Source of the DNA: CAVQZC01 sp963718315
GTDB lineage: Bacteria; Actinomycetota; Thermoleophilia; Gaiellales; JAICJC01
Reading direction: 5' to 3'
NCBI GenBank assembly: GCA_963718315.1
Contig: CAVQZC010000012.1
Coordinates: 496,001 to 560,000, forward strand
Length of the DNA stretch: 64,000 nucleotides
Positions 1 to 9,199 of the stretch are shown piece after piece. The translations under genes were made by a program, and so were the position numbers. The notes under the pieces were generated by a model, which did no database searches, was not told the origin of the DNA, and worked only from the letters and a program-made list of their open reading frames with translations. Positions within the stretch are counted from its first letter, which is position 1. Each line of letters begins with the position of its first letter.

Positions 1-1
1 C

Positions 2-3000
2 GGCATCCGCCTCCGCGCCAGAGCCGACCGCCGGGCCGAGCGCCTCGCGCTCGCGGGCGAGGTGGCAAAGCTGGTGGCAACCACCAGCAGCGCCGAACAG
101 CTCTTCGCGGCGGTCGCCGAGCTGATCTACACGCAGACCGGCTACGCCTGCGTCACGGCGATCATGGCCAACCGCGAGGCGGGCGAGCAGATCTGCATCG
201 CAGACCTGGTCGGCGCCGGCGGCAGCTATCCCGGCCTGCGGCGGCGGCTGGACGCCGGCATCTCGGGACGGGCGATGCTGTCGGGTCGGCAGCAGACCAG
301 CGGCGACGTTGCATCCGACCCCGACTACAGCTGGCCTGACGCCACGCAGTACAACTCGATGATCGTCACCCCGGTGATGGTCAACGGCCAGGCCGCCGGC
401 ACGATCGAGGTGTGGGATCACAAGCGCGACCGGTTCGGGGCGGGAGATGCCGTGCTGATGGCCACCGTCTGCGAGCAGATGAGCACGGCGCTCCAGGCGG
501 TGGAGCTGCGGGAGGAGGCCCAGCGGCAGGCCGACCGGTTGCTGCTGGCGTCGCGCCTGGCCGCCGCCATTCCATCCGCCGCTACCCTCGACGAAGCACT
601 CGAGCTGGTCGCCCGCCTGATGCACGAGGAGGCCGGGTATACGTCGGTGCAGGCCACCCGCGTGCTCGCCGACACCGCCGAGCAGGTCGTGGTCTCGGAC
701 TTCGCCGGCGACCGCGCGGCGTTCACCGGCATGCGCCGTCCCATCACCCAGGGCCTGATCGGCCACGCCATCGCCCTGCGCCAGCAGATCGTGCTCGGGC
801 GGGCGACCGAGCACCCCCACGACGACTGGCCGGCGGAGCCCCAGCACGACTCCCTGATCGTCACCCCGATCATGATCGACGGCCAGTGCGTGGCGGCGAT
901 CTCGGTCTCGGAGCGGGCGCCCGACAGCTTCGACGCGTCCGACGCCGCGCTGATCGCCACCGTCGGCGAGCAGATCGCGGTTGCGCTGCGCGGGTTGGCA
1001 ACGCGGATCGAGTCCGACCAGCGGGCCGCACGGTTGGCGCTGACCACCGAGGTCGCCAAGGCGGTGGCCGGCGCCGACTCGGTCGACGATGCGCTGCGGA
1101 TCGCGGCCACCACGCTCTATAGCCACACCACCTACGAGACGGTGTCGTCAGTCCGCTGCCTGCACGACGTCGGCGAGGCGTACATGACCTGCGTCAACGA
1201 CCGGCGTGGCGACATCTGGAAGGATCAGCGCTGGCCGATCGGGAGTGGCATGACCGGCCGGGTGATCGCCAACGCGACTCCCGAACGCCACGGGCGGGCG
1301 AGCCTCGACCCGCTGTACCAGCCGACCGAGCACGCGTTCGAGTCGCTGGTTCAGGTACCTGTGGTGATCGACGGCAGGTGCGAAGCGGTGCTCGAGCTGT
1401 GCGACCGGCTGCCTGACCGGTTCACGGCCGACGATGTGCTGCTGCTGCAGACCGTCGCCGAGCAGCTCGCGGCCGCATTGCGCGGCATGTACCTGCGCGA
1501 GGAGTCGGTGGGTCGCGCCCGGCGCCTCGACCTGACGCTCGACGTCGCCAAGGCCGTGGCCTCGACCAGCACGATCGAGGAGGCGGTCTCCATCGCCTGC
1601 GACCTGATCGCCCGTTCGGTCGAATGCGGCGCGGTCACCGGATACCTGCGCCTTCCCGAGACCGACGAGCAGCTCGCCGTCGTCGACATCGACCGCCACG
1701 GAAACTCGGTGGAGGGCCTGCGCCGGCCGCTGCACGCGGGCGTCAGCAGCCTGGTCTTCCTGAGCGGCGACTCGTTCCGCGTCGGCAACGCGACCGGGGA
1801 TTCGACCCTGGCGCCGTTCGCGACCGGGGCGCCGGTGCACTACGAGTCGGTCTTGCTGACGCCGGTTGCCGACGAGACCGGCGTCGGCGCCGTGCTCGGG
1901 CTGTTCGACACCCACCGCGACTGGTTCGACGCCGACGACCAGACCCTGATGGAGACGGTCGCCGAGCAGCTGGCAGCCGCGCTGCGCGGCGTGCGCCTGC
2001 GCGACGAGGCAGACCGCCGCGCCCGCCGGCTCACGCTGGCGCTGCACATCGCCACCGCGGTTGCAGCCGCGCCGACCGTGGAGGCGGCGATCCGCGGCAC
2101 GGTGCGAACGCTCGCCGAGGGGCTCGCCTGCGAGTCGATCGGCGGGTTCCTGGCGCTGCCGGAGACGGGCGAGCAGCTGGCCATCGCCGAGATCGAGCAC
2201 CATGGACCTTCGGTGGAGGGCATGCGGATGCCGCTGGACACGGGCCATACCGGCATGGCGTTCACCAGCGGCCGGCAGCTTCACCTGCGCCGGGCGACCG
2301 ACATCCCGGGCAGCGTCGACTGGGTCGAAGGGCAGGTTCCCTACGAGTCCGCAATCTTCCAGCCGGTCATGCTGGACGGCGAGACCGTCGCCGTGATCGC
2401 ACTGGCGGATCCCCTCGTTGCCCGGTTCGACGACGGAGACGCCGTGCTCCTGCAGACGGTCGCCGGACAGCTCTCCGCCGTGCTCGGCGGAGCACGTCTG
2501 CGCGACGAGGCCGAGCGCCGGTCGCAGCGTCTGGCGCTCAGCCTGGAGGTCGCCCAACGTGTTGCCGGAGCGGACACCGTCGACGACGCGCTGCGCATTG
2601 CGGTTGAGACGATCTTCGGGCACGCCCCCTACCTGGCAGTGACCGCGATCCGCATCGTCTACGAGACCGGCGAGGAGGTCGTGGTCGCCGACCAGCTCCG
2701 CGAGGGGATGCCCATCAGCGGGATGCGGAGACCGCTGGCACCCCGGGGAACGGGCATCGTGCACTCCACACGGCGGCAGCACCTGTTCAGCGACACTCAC
2801 AACGACCCGAACTATGTTGCCTGGCTGGATGCGACCGCCTGGCGCACGGCGCTGGTCACGCCGGTGATCGTCGACGGCCGCTGCGAGGCGTCGCTGGCGC
2901 TCTTCCACGCCCGCCCCGGCGAGTTCGAGATGACCGAGCACGTGCTCATGCAGACCGTCGCCGAGCAGCTTGCAGCCGCCCTTCGCAGCATCAAGCTGCG

Positions 3001-3706
3001 AACCGAGTCGGAGAGCCGGGCGCGCCGCCTCGAGCTGCTCGAGCACCGCCACCGCGACCTGCTGGAGCGGCTCGTCCGCGCCCAGGAGCAGGAACGCTCG
3101 CGGGTGGCCGGCGACCTCCACGACGACACCGTGCAGGTGCTGGCCGCCTGCGTGATCTCGCTCGACCGCGTCCGCCGCTCGATCGAGACGGGCCACGTGG
3201 AGCGCGCGGCGGAGGGGCTGCGGGCGGTGTCCCGGGTGATCTCCGAGGCGGTCGACCGCACGCGCCGGATGACGTTCGAGCTGCGGCCGGCCGTGCTCTG
3301 GCACCACGGCCTAGTGGTCGCCACGCAGCAGCTGCTGAACGGGCTTCAGGCCGAGACCGGAGCCGAGGTGGAGCTCCGCTGCGACGAGCTCCCGCGGCTG
3401 GATCCGACGGTCGAGACGATCGCCTTCCGCTCGCTGTCCGAGCTGATCGCCAACGTCCGCAACCACGCAGGCGCACGCCACGTCTCGGTCGAGATCGCCG
3501 TCAAGGATTCACAGCTGACGGCGGTGATCGCCGACGACGGCCGGGGCTTCGACCTGACCGGCTCGCTGGAGCGCGCACGTGCCACCAACCACCTTGGGCT
3601 GGAGGCGCTGAGCGAGCGGATCGACGCGGCCGGCGGTGGGGTGACGATTCGCACCGCCCCGGGAGCCGGGACGACCGTCTCGCTGCGGCTGCCGATCAGG
3701 GCCTAG
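2..3706 (+). CDS. multi-GAF sensor histidine kinase (5' end outside window)
   Basis: Cytoplasmic two-component sensor kinase of the NarL/HisKA_3 type. The frame is open from base 2, and its first residues match the linker that precedes every later repeat, so the true start lies upstream. Six GAF modules of 164-168 residues follow in tandem; the conserved RL(A/T/D)L linker recurs at bases 41, 536, 1031, 1523, 2027, 2528 and 3026. The last linker leads to the dimerisation helix with phospho-acceptor motif GDLHDD (His codon at 3119-3121), then an HATPase domain with N box (ANVRNH), G1 (DDGRGF) and G2 (HLGLEAL). There is no transmembrane segment in the visible part. The stop overlaps the convergent GH15 stop in CTAG. 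No response regulator lies on this side; a partner upstream is expected. The ligand is unknown. Confidence 0.93.
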   Translation, partial: GIRLRARADRRAERLALAGEVAKLVATTSSAEQLFAAVAELIYTQTGYACVTAIMANREAGEQICIADLVGAGGSYPGLRRRLDAGISGRAMLSGRQQTSGDVASDPDYSWPDATQYNSMIVTPVMVNGQAAGTIEVWDHKRDRFGAGDAVLMATVCEQMSTALQAVELREEAQRQADRLLLASRLAAAIPSAATLDEALELVARLMHEEAGYTSVQATRVLADTAEQVVVSDFAGDRAAFTGMRRPITQGLIGHAIALRQQIVLGRATEHPHDDWPAEPQHDSLIVTPIMIDGQCVAAISVSERAPDSFDASDAALIATVGEQIAVALRGLATRIESDQRAARLALTTEVAKAVAGADSVDDALRIAATTLYSHTTYETVSSVRCLHDVGEAYMTCVNDRRGDIWKDQRWPIGSGMTGRVIANATPERHGRASLDPLYQPTEHAFESLVQVPVVIDGRCEAVLELCDRLPDRFTADDVLLLQTVAEQLAAALRGMYLREESVGRARRLDLTLDVAKAVASTSTIEEAVSIACDLIARSVECGAVTGYLRLPETDEQLAVVDIDRHGNSVEGLRRPLHAGVSSLVFLSGDSFRVGNATGDSTLAPFATGAPVHYESVLLTPVADETGVGAVLGLFDTHRDWFDADDQTLMETVAEQLAAALRGVRLRDEADRRARRLTLALHIATAVAAAPTVEAAIRGTVRTLAEGLACESIGGFLALPETGEQLAIAEIEHHGPSVEGMRMPLDTGHTGMAFTSGRQLHLRRATDIPGSVDWVEGQVPYESAIFQPVMLDGETVAVIALADPLVARFDDGDAVLLQTVAGQLSAVLGGARLRDEAERRSQRLALSLEVAQRVAGADTVDDALRIAVETIFGHAPYLAVTAIRIVYETGEEVVVADQLREGMPISGMRRPLAPRGTGIVHSTRRQHLFSDTHNDPNYVAWLDATAWRTALVTPVIVDGRCEASLALFHARPGEFEMTEHVLMQTVAEQLAAALRSIKLRTESESRARRLELLEHRHRDLLERLVRAQEQERSRVAGDLHDDTVQVLAACVISLDRVRRSIETGHVERAAEGLRAVSRVISEAVDRTRRMTFELRPAVLWHHGLVVATQQLLNGLQAETGAEVELRCDELPRLDPTVETIAFRSLSELIANVRNHAGARHVSVEIAVKDSQLTAVIADDGRGFDLTGSLERARATNHLGLEALSERIDAAGGGVTIRTAPGAGTTVSLRLPIRA

Positions 3707-5499
3707 CCGAGCGCGGCGTCGAGGTTGACGGCTGCGGAGATCAGCGACAGGTGGGTGAACGCCTGGGGGAAGTTTCCCAGCGCTTCGCCGGACGGGCCGA
3801 TCTCCTCGGAGTACAGGCCGAGGTGGTTCGCATAGGTGAGCATCTTCTCGAACGCCAACCGGGCATCGTCGAGGCGCCCCGCCCTGGCCAGCGCCTCCAC
3901 GTACCAGAACGTGCAGATCGAGAACGTGCCCTCGTCCCCGCGCAGGCCGTCTGGCGAGGCGGCGATGTTGTAGCGGTAGACCAGGCTGTCGGAGACCAGC
4001 TCCTCGCCGATCGCGTCCAGCGTCGAGAGCCAGCGCGGGTCGCGCGGGGCGATGAACTTGACCATCGGCATCAGCAGCAGCGAGGCGTCGAGCACGTCGG
4101 TGTCGTAGTGCTGGACGAAGGCCCGGCGGTTGGTGTTCCAGCCCCTCTCCATCAGCTGGCTGGTGATGTCGTCGCGCACCTTCAGCCAGGCCACCAGATC
4201 GGCCGGCAGGCCCCGGGAGCGGGCCATCCGGATCGCTCGCTCGATCGCCACCCATGACATCAGGCGCGAGTAGGTGAAGTTCTGGCGTCCACCGCGGGTC
4301 TCCCAGATCCCCTCGTCGGGCTGATCCCAGTTGTCGGCCAGCCAGTTGACGATCTTGCTGAGATCCTCCCAGGCGTCGTAGCCGATCGGATCGCCGTACT
4401 TGTTGAACAGGTAGACCGAGTCCATCAGCTCGCCGTAGATGTCGAGCTGAAGCTGGTCGGCGGCCCCGTTGCCGATCCGAACCGGACCCGACCCGCGATA
4501 GCCCTCCAGGTGATCGAGCTCGATCTCTGTCAGGTCGGCACGGCCGTCGATCCCATACATGATCTGCAGCGGACCGTATGCACGGCCGGCGGACTCCCGG
4601 AACCGATCGGTCAGCCAGCCCATGAACCCCTCCGCCTCCTCGGTGAACCCGAGGCGCAGCAGCGCGTACAGGGTGAAGGCGCCGTCGCGGATCCAGGTGT
4701 AGCGGTAGTCCCAGTTGCGGGGCCCGCCGAGCTGCTCCGGCAGGCTGGTCGTCGGCGCGGCGACGATGGCCCCCGTCGGCCGATAGGTGAGCAGCTTCAG
4801 CGTCATCGCCGAGCGGTTGACGACCTCACGCCATCGGCCCCGGTAGCGGGAGCGCGCCAGCCATCCGCGCCAGTAGCGCACGGTGCGGTTGAAGGCCTCG
4901 CCCGCCATCGCCTCGCTCATCGGCGAGGGCCCCTCACCCGAGTCCGAGTGCTCGAAGCAGAACGTCCGGCTGGTTCCTGCCGAAAGCGCGAACTCGCATC
5001 GCACGCCCTGCTCGGTGCCGGCCAGCTCGACTGCGGAGCTGAGCGTCATGGTCATGTCGGTCGAGCGGAAGACAGCGCCGTGTGGATGCAGTTCGACGCG
5101 ATGTTGCCCGCGCCCGTAGTCGAACCGCGGTTCACACTCGAGCCGGAAGTGCATCTCGCCGCGGACGCAGAGCACCCGCCGGATCAGGTGCCGCCGGGCG
5201 CCGGGATCGCGGTGGATGGGCATGAAGTCCTGCACCTCGCCGACACCGTCGGGCGTCAGGAAGCGCGTGATCAGGACACACGTGTCCGGGTGGTAGAGCT
5301 GCTTGGTGGTGTGGTGGTCCCGGACCGGCTCGATCCTGAAGTGGCCGCCACGCTCCGCGTCGAGAATCGACGCGAACACGCTGGGCGAGTCGAACCGCTC
5401 CGGGCAGTACCAGTCGATGGTGCCGTCGGTGCCGACCAGCGCGACCGTGTGCAGGTCGCCGATCACTCCGTGCTCCTCGATCGGCAGGTAGTCGCCCAT
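3703..5499 (-). CDS. glycoside hydrolase family 15 protein (glucoamylase/trehalase-like)
   Basis: A 598-residue cytoplasmic enzyme with the full GH15 layout: an N-terminal beta domain opening with YLPIEEHGVIGD and TDGTIDWYCPERFDSPS, then an alpha/alpha barrel carrying NWDYRYTWIRDGAF, EGIWETRG and the C-terminal general-base region SEEIGPSGEALGNFPQ. Family members hydrolyse alpha-glucosidic bonds; in actinobacteria several are trehalases, so trehalose is as likely as a maltodextrin. There is no signal peptide. The ATG at 5499 lies 13 nt after a TACACT hexamer (5513-5518), so the leader would be very short. It converges on the histidine kinase with a shared CTAG. Confidence 0.92.
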   Translation of the reverse strand: MGDYLPIEEHGVIGDLHTVALVGTDGTIDWYCPERFDSPSVFASILDAERGGHFRIEPVRDHHTTKQLYHPDTCVLITRFLTPDGVGEVQDFMPIHRDPGARRHLIRRVLCVRGEMHFRLECEPRFDYGRGQHRVELHPHGAVFRSTDMTMTLSSAVELAGTEQGVRCEFALSAGTSRTFCFEHSDSGEGPSPMSEAMAGEAFNRTVRYWRGWLARSRYRGRWREVVNRSAMTLKLLTYRPTGAIVAAPTTSLPEQLGGPRNWDYRYTWIRDGAFTLYALLRLGFTEEAEGFMGWLTDRFRESAGRAYGPLQIMYGIDGRADLTEIELDHLEGYRGSGPVRIGNGAADQLQLDIYGELMDSVYLFNKYGDPIGYDAWEDLSKIVNWLADNWDQPDEGIWETRGGRQNFTYSRLMSWVAIERAIRMARSRGLPADLVAWLKVRDDITSQLMERGWNTNRRAFVQHYDTDVLDASLLLMPMVKFIAPRDPRWLSTLDAIGEELVSDSLVYRYNIAASPDGLRGDEGTFSICTFWYVEALARAGRLDDARLAFEKMLTYANHLGLYSEEIGPSGEALGNFPQAFTHLSLISAAVNLDAALG

Positions 5500-5575
5500 G
5501 CTCAGGAGGGCCAGTGTATTCCCCGCCCCGGCCGCCCCCCACCCGTGCTCCCCGACCGGGGAGCGCCGGTCACGC

Positions 5576-6439
5576 TCACCTGATGTTGCGGGCGACGTCG
5601 GCGCCGGCCGGGAGCTGCTCCACGGCGTCGAGGAAACGGCCGGCGGCCTGGGCCAAGGAGGCGTCCGGACCGGCGACCAGCAGGTCGGTGTCGGTACGAC
5701 CTCCGCGGACGGTCGGCGCGAACGGGTGCATGAACACCCCGTCGGCGGTCACGGTCAGCTCGGGCAGCACGTCTGCCTCACGCAGCGCCTCACCCATGCC
5801 CCGCACCGCCGCACGCCCGCGGCTGACGACCGGCCTGACGACGTGGTCCGAGTCCGGGATCCCGAACGACCGATGCATGGCGCAGATCTCCTCCAGCTCC
5901 TCCGCCGACTGCCCCTCGACGGTGGTCGCGATCCGCACCCGCAGGCCTCGGGCGAGCAGGGCAGGGATCGCCGCCAGCACCTGGTCGCGGTTCCCGGGCG
6001 CACGCAGGGCGTCATTGGTCGGCGCCCGCATCGAGTCCAGCGAGAGCTGGAACGCCACGTCCCGCGCGGCGAGCGGCACCAGCCGGTCGAGCATGCGCGG
6101 GCCGAACAGCGCTGCGTTGGTCAGGACGAGCGCCGGCATCCGGTCGGCCACCTCGACGAGCAGCTCCGGCATTCCCGCAACCATGAACACCTCGCCGCCC
6201 GTGACGCCGACGCGGGTCAGGCCGAGGTTCAGCGCCTCGCCGACTGCGGCCAGCACCTGGCCGGCGCTCAGGGTGCGGCGCTCGGCGATCGAGGGCGAGG
6301 ACTCGGTCAGGCAGTAGCTGCATGCCAGGTTGCAGTGGTACGTGGCGTACACCCACAGCCGGTCTCCCATGCGGCCGTCGCCAACCGCCGCTGCGACGCG
6401 ATCGGCCAGATCCGGCCGGCGGGAGGTCACGGCGCCCAC
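5576..6439 (-). CDS. radical SAM protein
   Basis: About 287 residues. The cluster-binding motif CNLACSYC follows WVYATYHC near residue 35, and the GGEVF segment of the SAM-binding site is present (VGVTGGEVFM). There is no cysteine-rich SPASM or auxiliary-cluster region, so this is a minimal radical SAM enzyme related to the MoaA/NifB-type superfamily. The substrate cannot be told. I chose GTG at 6439 because TATCGT sits six bases upstream (6446-6451), the leaderless spacing seen throughout the window; a longer reading begins at 6469. It lies 76 bp before the GH15 gene on the same strand and may be co-transcribed with it. Confidence 0.85.
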   Translation of the reverse strand: MGAVTSRRPDLADRVAAAVGDGRMGDRLWVYATYHCNLACSYCLTESSPSIAERRTLSAGQVLAAVGEALNLGLTRVGVTGGEVFMVAGMPELLVEVADRMPALVLTNAALFGPRMLDRLVPLAARDVAFQLSLDSMRAPTNDALRAPGNRDQVLAAIPALLARGLRVRIATTVEGQSAEELEEICAMHRSFGIPDSDHVVRPVVSRGRAAVRGMGEALREADVLPELTVTADGVFMHPFAPTVRGGRTDTDLLVAGPDASLAQAAGRFLDAVEQLPAGADVARNIR

Positions 6440-6445
6440 GCTGCG

Positions 6446-6451
6446 ACGATA
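6446..6451 (-). promoter_or_regulatory. -10 hexamer of radical SAM gene (leaderless)
   Basis: TATCGT on the minus strand, six bases before GTG 6439. This places transcription start at the start codon. Confidence 0.5.
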
Positions 6452-6502
6452 GCAGCCGTTCGACGTCACTCCCAGGCGGGATTCCGGCGACCCCTCCGGG
6501 GC

Positions 6503-6508
6503 TATACT
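6503..6508 (+). promoter_or_regulatory. -10 hexamer of tRNA-Asp
   Basis: TATACT lies 31 nt before the mature 5' end of the tRNA, giving a 5' leader of about 25 nt. The -35 is weak. Confidence 0.5.
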
Positions 6509-6539
6509 CGGCTTCGCCCGCCACCGCGGGCACGCCCCG

Positions 6540-6613
6540 GGGGGCGTAGTTCAGCTGGTTAGAACGCCGGCCTGTCACGCCGGAGGTCGCGGGTTCGAGT
6601 CCCGTCGCTCCCG
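6540..6613 (+). tRNA. tRNA-Asp(GTC)
   Basis: Full cloverleaf read by eye. The acceptor stem GGGGGCG pairs with CGCTCCC (one G-U). The D stem is GTTC/GAAC, the anticodon stem CCGGC/GCCGG with loop CTGTCAC (anticodon GTC at 6574-6576), and the T arm GCGGG-TTCGAGT-CCCGT. The discriminator base is G73, as usual for tRNA-Asp. CCA is not encoded. It stands alone, with no other tRNA beside it. Confidence 0.97.
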
Positions 6614-6698
6614 TTCTCGAAATGCTTTTACGCCGATGAGTCCCGCCGTGGGTTCCGGTCTGTACCGACGACCGATCAACGCACTCGAGGAGGGCATC

Positions 6699-7286
6699 AT
6701 GACCGCGACCTACACCTTCGACGTGTTTTCCAGCCTGGATGGCTTCGGCTCCGCCGGCGGTGGCGACTGGGGCGGCTACTGGGGCAAGCAGGGACCTGAG
6801 CTGCTCGACCACCGCCTCGCCCTGTACGGCGAAGAGCAGCGGATGGTCCTCGGGGCCAAGACCTATCGGCTCTTCGCGGACATGCTGGCCTCGAGTAGCG
6901 AGGAGTCCGAGGTGCGGGACCCGTGGGTCACCCGGATGGTGAACCTGCCGGCGGTCATCGTGTCGACCACACTGAAAGGACCCCTCGATTGGGCGGACGG
7001 CGCCGTGGCCGACGGTGACGCGGTCGATGTCGTCGCCCAACTCAAAGAGGAGTCCGAGGTGCCGTTGCGCTCGCACGGGAGCCTGTCGATGAACCGGGCG
7101 CTGATGGCGGCCGGCCTGGTCGACCGCGTCCAGGTGACCTTCTTCCCTGTGATAACCGGCCAGAACGGATCGGATGCGATCTTCGAGGGCGCGGCCGACT
7201 TCGACCTCGAGCTGCTCGAGAGTCGCACCCTCGACGGCAATATCCAGGAGCTCACGTACCGGCCCACCCTGCATGTCCATTCGTAA
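6699..7286 (+). CDS. dihydrofolate reductase/RibD C-terminal family protein
   Basis: A 195-residue protein of the RibD_C/DHFR-like fold, starting TYTFDVFSSLDGF, the usual first strand of this family, and ending with the RVQVTFFPVITG and LDLELLESRTLDG strands. Members are NAD(P)H-dependent reductases, mostly of unknown substrate; a true folate DHFR is unlikely. The ATG at 6699 is chosen because GAGGAGGG lies at a good Shine-Dalgarno distance, which makes it one of the few SD-led genes here. A perfect hairpin follows the stop. Confidence 0.85.
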   Translation: MTATYTFDVFSSLDGFGSAGGGDWGGYWGKQGPELLDHRLALYGEEQRMVLGAKTYRLFADMLASSSEESEVRDPWVTRMVNLPAVIVSTTLKGPLDWADGAVADGDAVDVVAQLKEESEVPLRSHGSLSMNRALMAAGLVDRVQVTFFPVITGQNGSDAIFEGAADFDLELLESRTLDGNIQELTYRPTLHVHS

Positions 7287-7309
7287 GCACGCATCCACGC
7301 GCCGCGAAT

Positions 7310-7333
7310 ACCGCGAGGACGCTTCCTCGCGGT
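7310..7333 (+). terminator. hairpin terminator, no U tract
   Basis: A perfect 10-bp inverted repeat, ACCGCGAGGA (7310-7319) and TCCTCGCGGT (7324-7333), with loop CGCT, 23 nt after the stop of the reductase-like gene. No T run follows, as is common in GC-rich actinobacteria. Confidence 0.6.
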
Positions 7334-7413
7334 GACGGTGCCGCCACGTGGCGGCCGGCGAGCCCGCGGTCTCCACCGGTCTCCAACTGGTGAAAAGCTG
7401 GGATAGTTCCGCC

Positions 7414-9159
7414 GTGGCAGCACCCGCCGCACCGCCTGGAGCCCCGCTGAGGACAGCCGCCAAACGGCCGCACATCGTCTCGCTGCTGGGCGGGATCCTG
7501 CCGTATGACCGAGCCTGGCTGAGCAGAGACGTCGTCGCCGGCATCACGCTGGCGGCGCTCGCCATCCCCGAGGTGATGGGCTACACCAAGATCGCGGGGA
7601 CGCCCGTGATCACGGGCCTCTACACGATCCTGCTCCCGATTGCCGCCTACGCGCTGTTCGCCTCGTCGCGCCACCTGGTGGTCGGCGGCGACTCGGCCAC
7701 GGCGGCGATCATGTACGCAGGCATTGCCGGGATGGGCATCAGCGGCCTGGAACCGGGCACCTCCCGGTGGCTGGCCTTCGCCAGCCTGAGCGCGCTGATC
7801 GCGGCCGGGTTCCTGCTGCTGGCCAGGATCGTGCGACTCGGATTCCTTGCGAACTTCATCTCCCGCACCGTTCTCATCGGCTTCCTCACCGGCGTCGGCG
7901 TACAGGTCGCCATGGGGCAGCTCGGCGGAATGCTGGGCGTGCCGGCTCCGGATGTCTCATCGCATGCCATCAGCGGCACCGTGATCAAGTTCTGGGACAC
8001 GCTCGGCGAGGTCGGTCAAACCTCCGGCGCGACCCTCGCCGTCTCGGTGTCGGTGATCGCCGTCCTGGTCGTGTTCAAGCGCTGGATCAAGGCGGTCCCC
8101 GGCGGTCTGGTGGCAGTGGTCGGCGCCATCGTGGTCAGCTACGCGTTCAACCTGTCGTCGCACGGCGTCTCGATCCTGGGGCCTGTGCCGAGCGGCCTGC
8201 CGCACATCGGCCTGCCCAGCGGGATCGCCTGGAGCGACGTTCCCAAGCTCGTCGGCACATCCGCGTCGATGTTCCTCGTCATCCTCGCCCAGAGCGCCGC
8301 CACCAGCCGCGCCTATGCCGTCAAGTACCGCGAGCGGCTGTCCGAGAACGACGACCTGGTCGGGCTGGCGATGGCGAACATCGCCGCCGGCTTCAGCAGC
8401 ACCTTCGTCGTCAACGGCAGCCCGACCAAGACCGAGATGGTCGACGAGGCAAAGAGCCATACGCAGGTCGCCCAGCTGACGACCGCGGTGGTGGTTGCGA
8501 TCGTGCTCCTGTTCCTGACCAGGCCGTTGCAGTACCTCCCCAACGCCGTGCTGTCGGCCGTGGTGTTCGTGATCGGCGTGAAGCTGATCGACGTCAGGCA
8601 CATGCGCCGGATCTACTCCCTCCGCAAGGACGAGTTCACAGTGGCGGCGCTGACCGCTGTGGTGGTCGTGTGCGTCGGGGTCGAGCAGGGAATCATCCTC
8701 GCGATCGTGCTGTCGATCGTGCTGCACGTCCGCCGTCACTACCTGCCGCACAACTCGGTGGTCACGTTCGACAAGAGCGGCGACCTGGTCATGCAGCCGC
8801 CGAGCGCGCAGACCGATGAGATCGAGCCGGGGGTCGTCGTCTACCGGTTCGCCGTCGGCATCTTCTACGCCAACGCCGAGGGGCTGGCGGAGGACGTGGT
8901 GGAGCTGGTCGACCGGCCGGATCCACCGAAGTGGTTCGTGCTGCTCGCCGACGGGATCGACGACGTCGACTATACCGGCGGCATGGCGCTCCTCGAGCTG
9001 GCGGAGCAGCTCCGGCTGCGAAAGATCGTGCTCGCCGTCGTCGAGGCGAGCGACGCACTGAAGCGCGAGCTCGACCGCTTCGGCGTCACAGCTCGGATCG
9101 GCGAGGACCACTACTTCGACACCGTCGCGGACGCGCTCGAGGCCTTTCACCGCTCCTGA
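7414..9159 (+). CDS. SulP family anion transporter with STAS domain
   Basis: About 581 residues. It has an N-terminal cytoplasmic tail, a membrane domain of roughly 10-14 helices with the SulP signature region (TLAALAIPEVMGYTKIAG, GLYTILLP), and a C-terminal STAS domain from about residue 450 (YRFAVGIFYANAE, LADGIDDVDYTGG). Family members move sulfate, bicarbonate or other anions across the inner membrane; the substrate cannot be assigned. There is no carbonic anhydrase beside it. GTG 7414 is preferred because GATAGT ends six bases upstream; a longer GTG start at 7348 is possible. Confidence 0.92.
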   Translation: MAAPAAPPGAPLRTAAKRPHIVSLLGGILPYDRAWLSRDVVAGITLAALAIPEVMGYTKIAGTPVITGLYTILLPIAAYALFASSRHLVVGGDSATAAIMYAGIAGMGISGLEPGTSRWLAFASLSALIAAGFLLLARIVRLGFLANFISRTVLIGFLTGVGVQVAMGQLGGMLGVPAPDVSSHAISGTVIKFWDTLGEVGQTSGATLAVSVSVIAVLVVFKRWIKAVPGGLVAVVGAIVVSYAFNLSSHGVSILGPVPSGLPHIGLPSGIAWSDVPKLVGTSASMFLVILAQSAATSRAYAVKYRERLSENDDLVGLAMANIAAGFSSTFVVNGSPTKTEMVDEAKSHTQVAQLTTAVVVAIVLLFLTRPLQYLPNAVLSAVVFVIGVKLIDVRHMRRIYSLRKDEFTVAALTAVVVVCVGVEQGIILAIVLSIVLHVRRHYLPHNSVVTFDKSGDLVMQPPSAQTDEIEPGVVVYRFAVGIFYANAEGLAEDVVELVDRPDPPKWFVLLADGIDDVDYTGGMALLELAEQLRLRKIVLAVVEASDALKRELDRFGVTARIGEDHYFDTVADALEAFHRS

Positions 9160-9187
9160 GCGAGCGGGCGACGTCAGGGCCGCCGGA

Positions 9188-9193
9188 TAGCGT
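9188..9193 (+). promoter_or_regulatory. -10 hexamer of TMEM175-family gene (leaderless)
   Basis: TAGCGT, six bases before ATG 9200. Confidence 0.5.
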
Positions 9194-9199
9194 CTGCCC

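Noticed and set aside
2..3050. GAF repeats as a CRISPR-like or mobile repeat
   Set aside because: The period is a protein-domain length, with divergence concentrated outside the linker codons; ordinary domain duplication.
1148..3307. 719-codon open frame on the minus strand
   Set aside because: It is antisense to the repeated GAF modules; low-complexity shadow with no domain.
6540..7413. tRNA-Asp as an integration site for a mobile element
   Set aside because: No integrase, no repeated tRNA 3' end and no change in gene style downstream.
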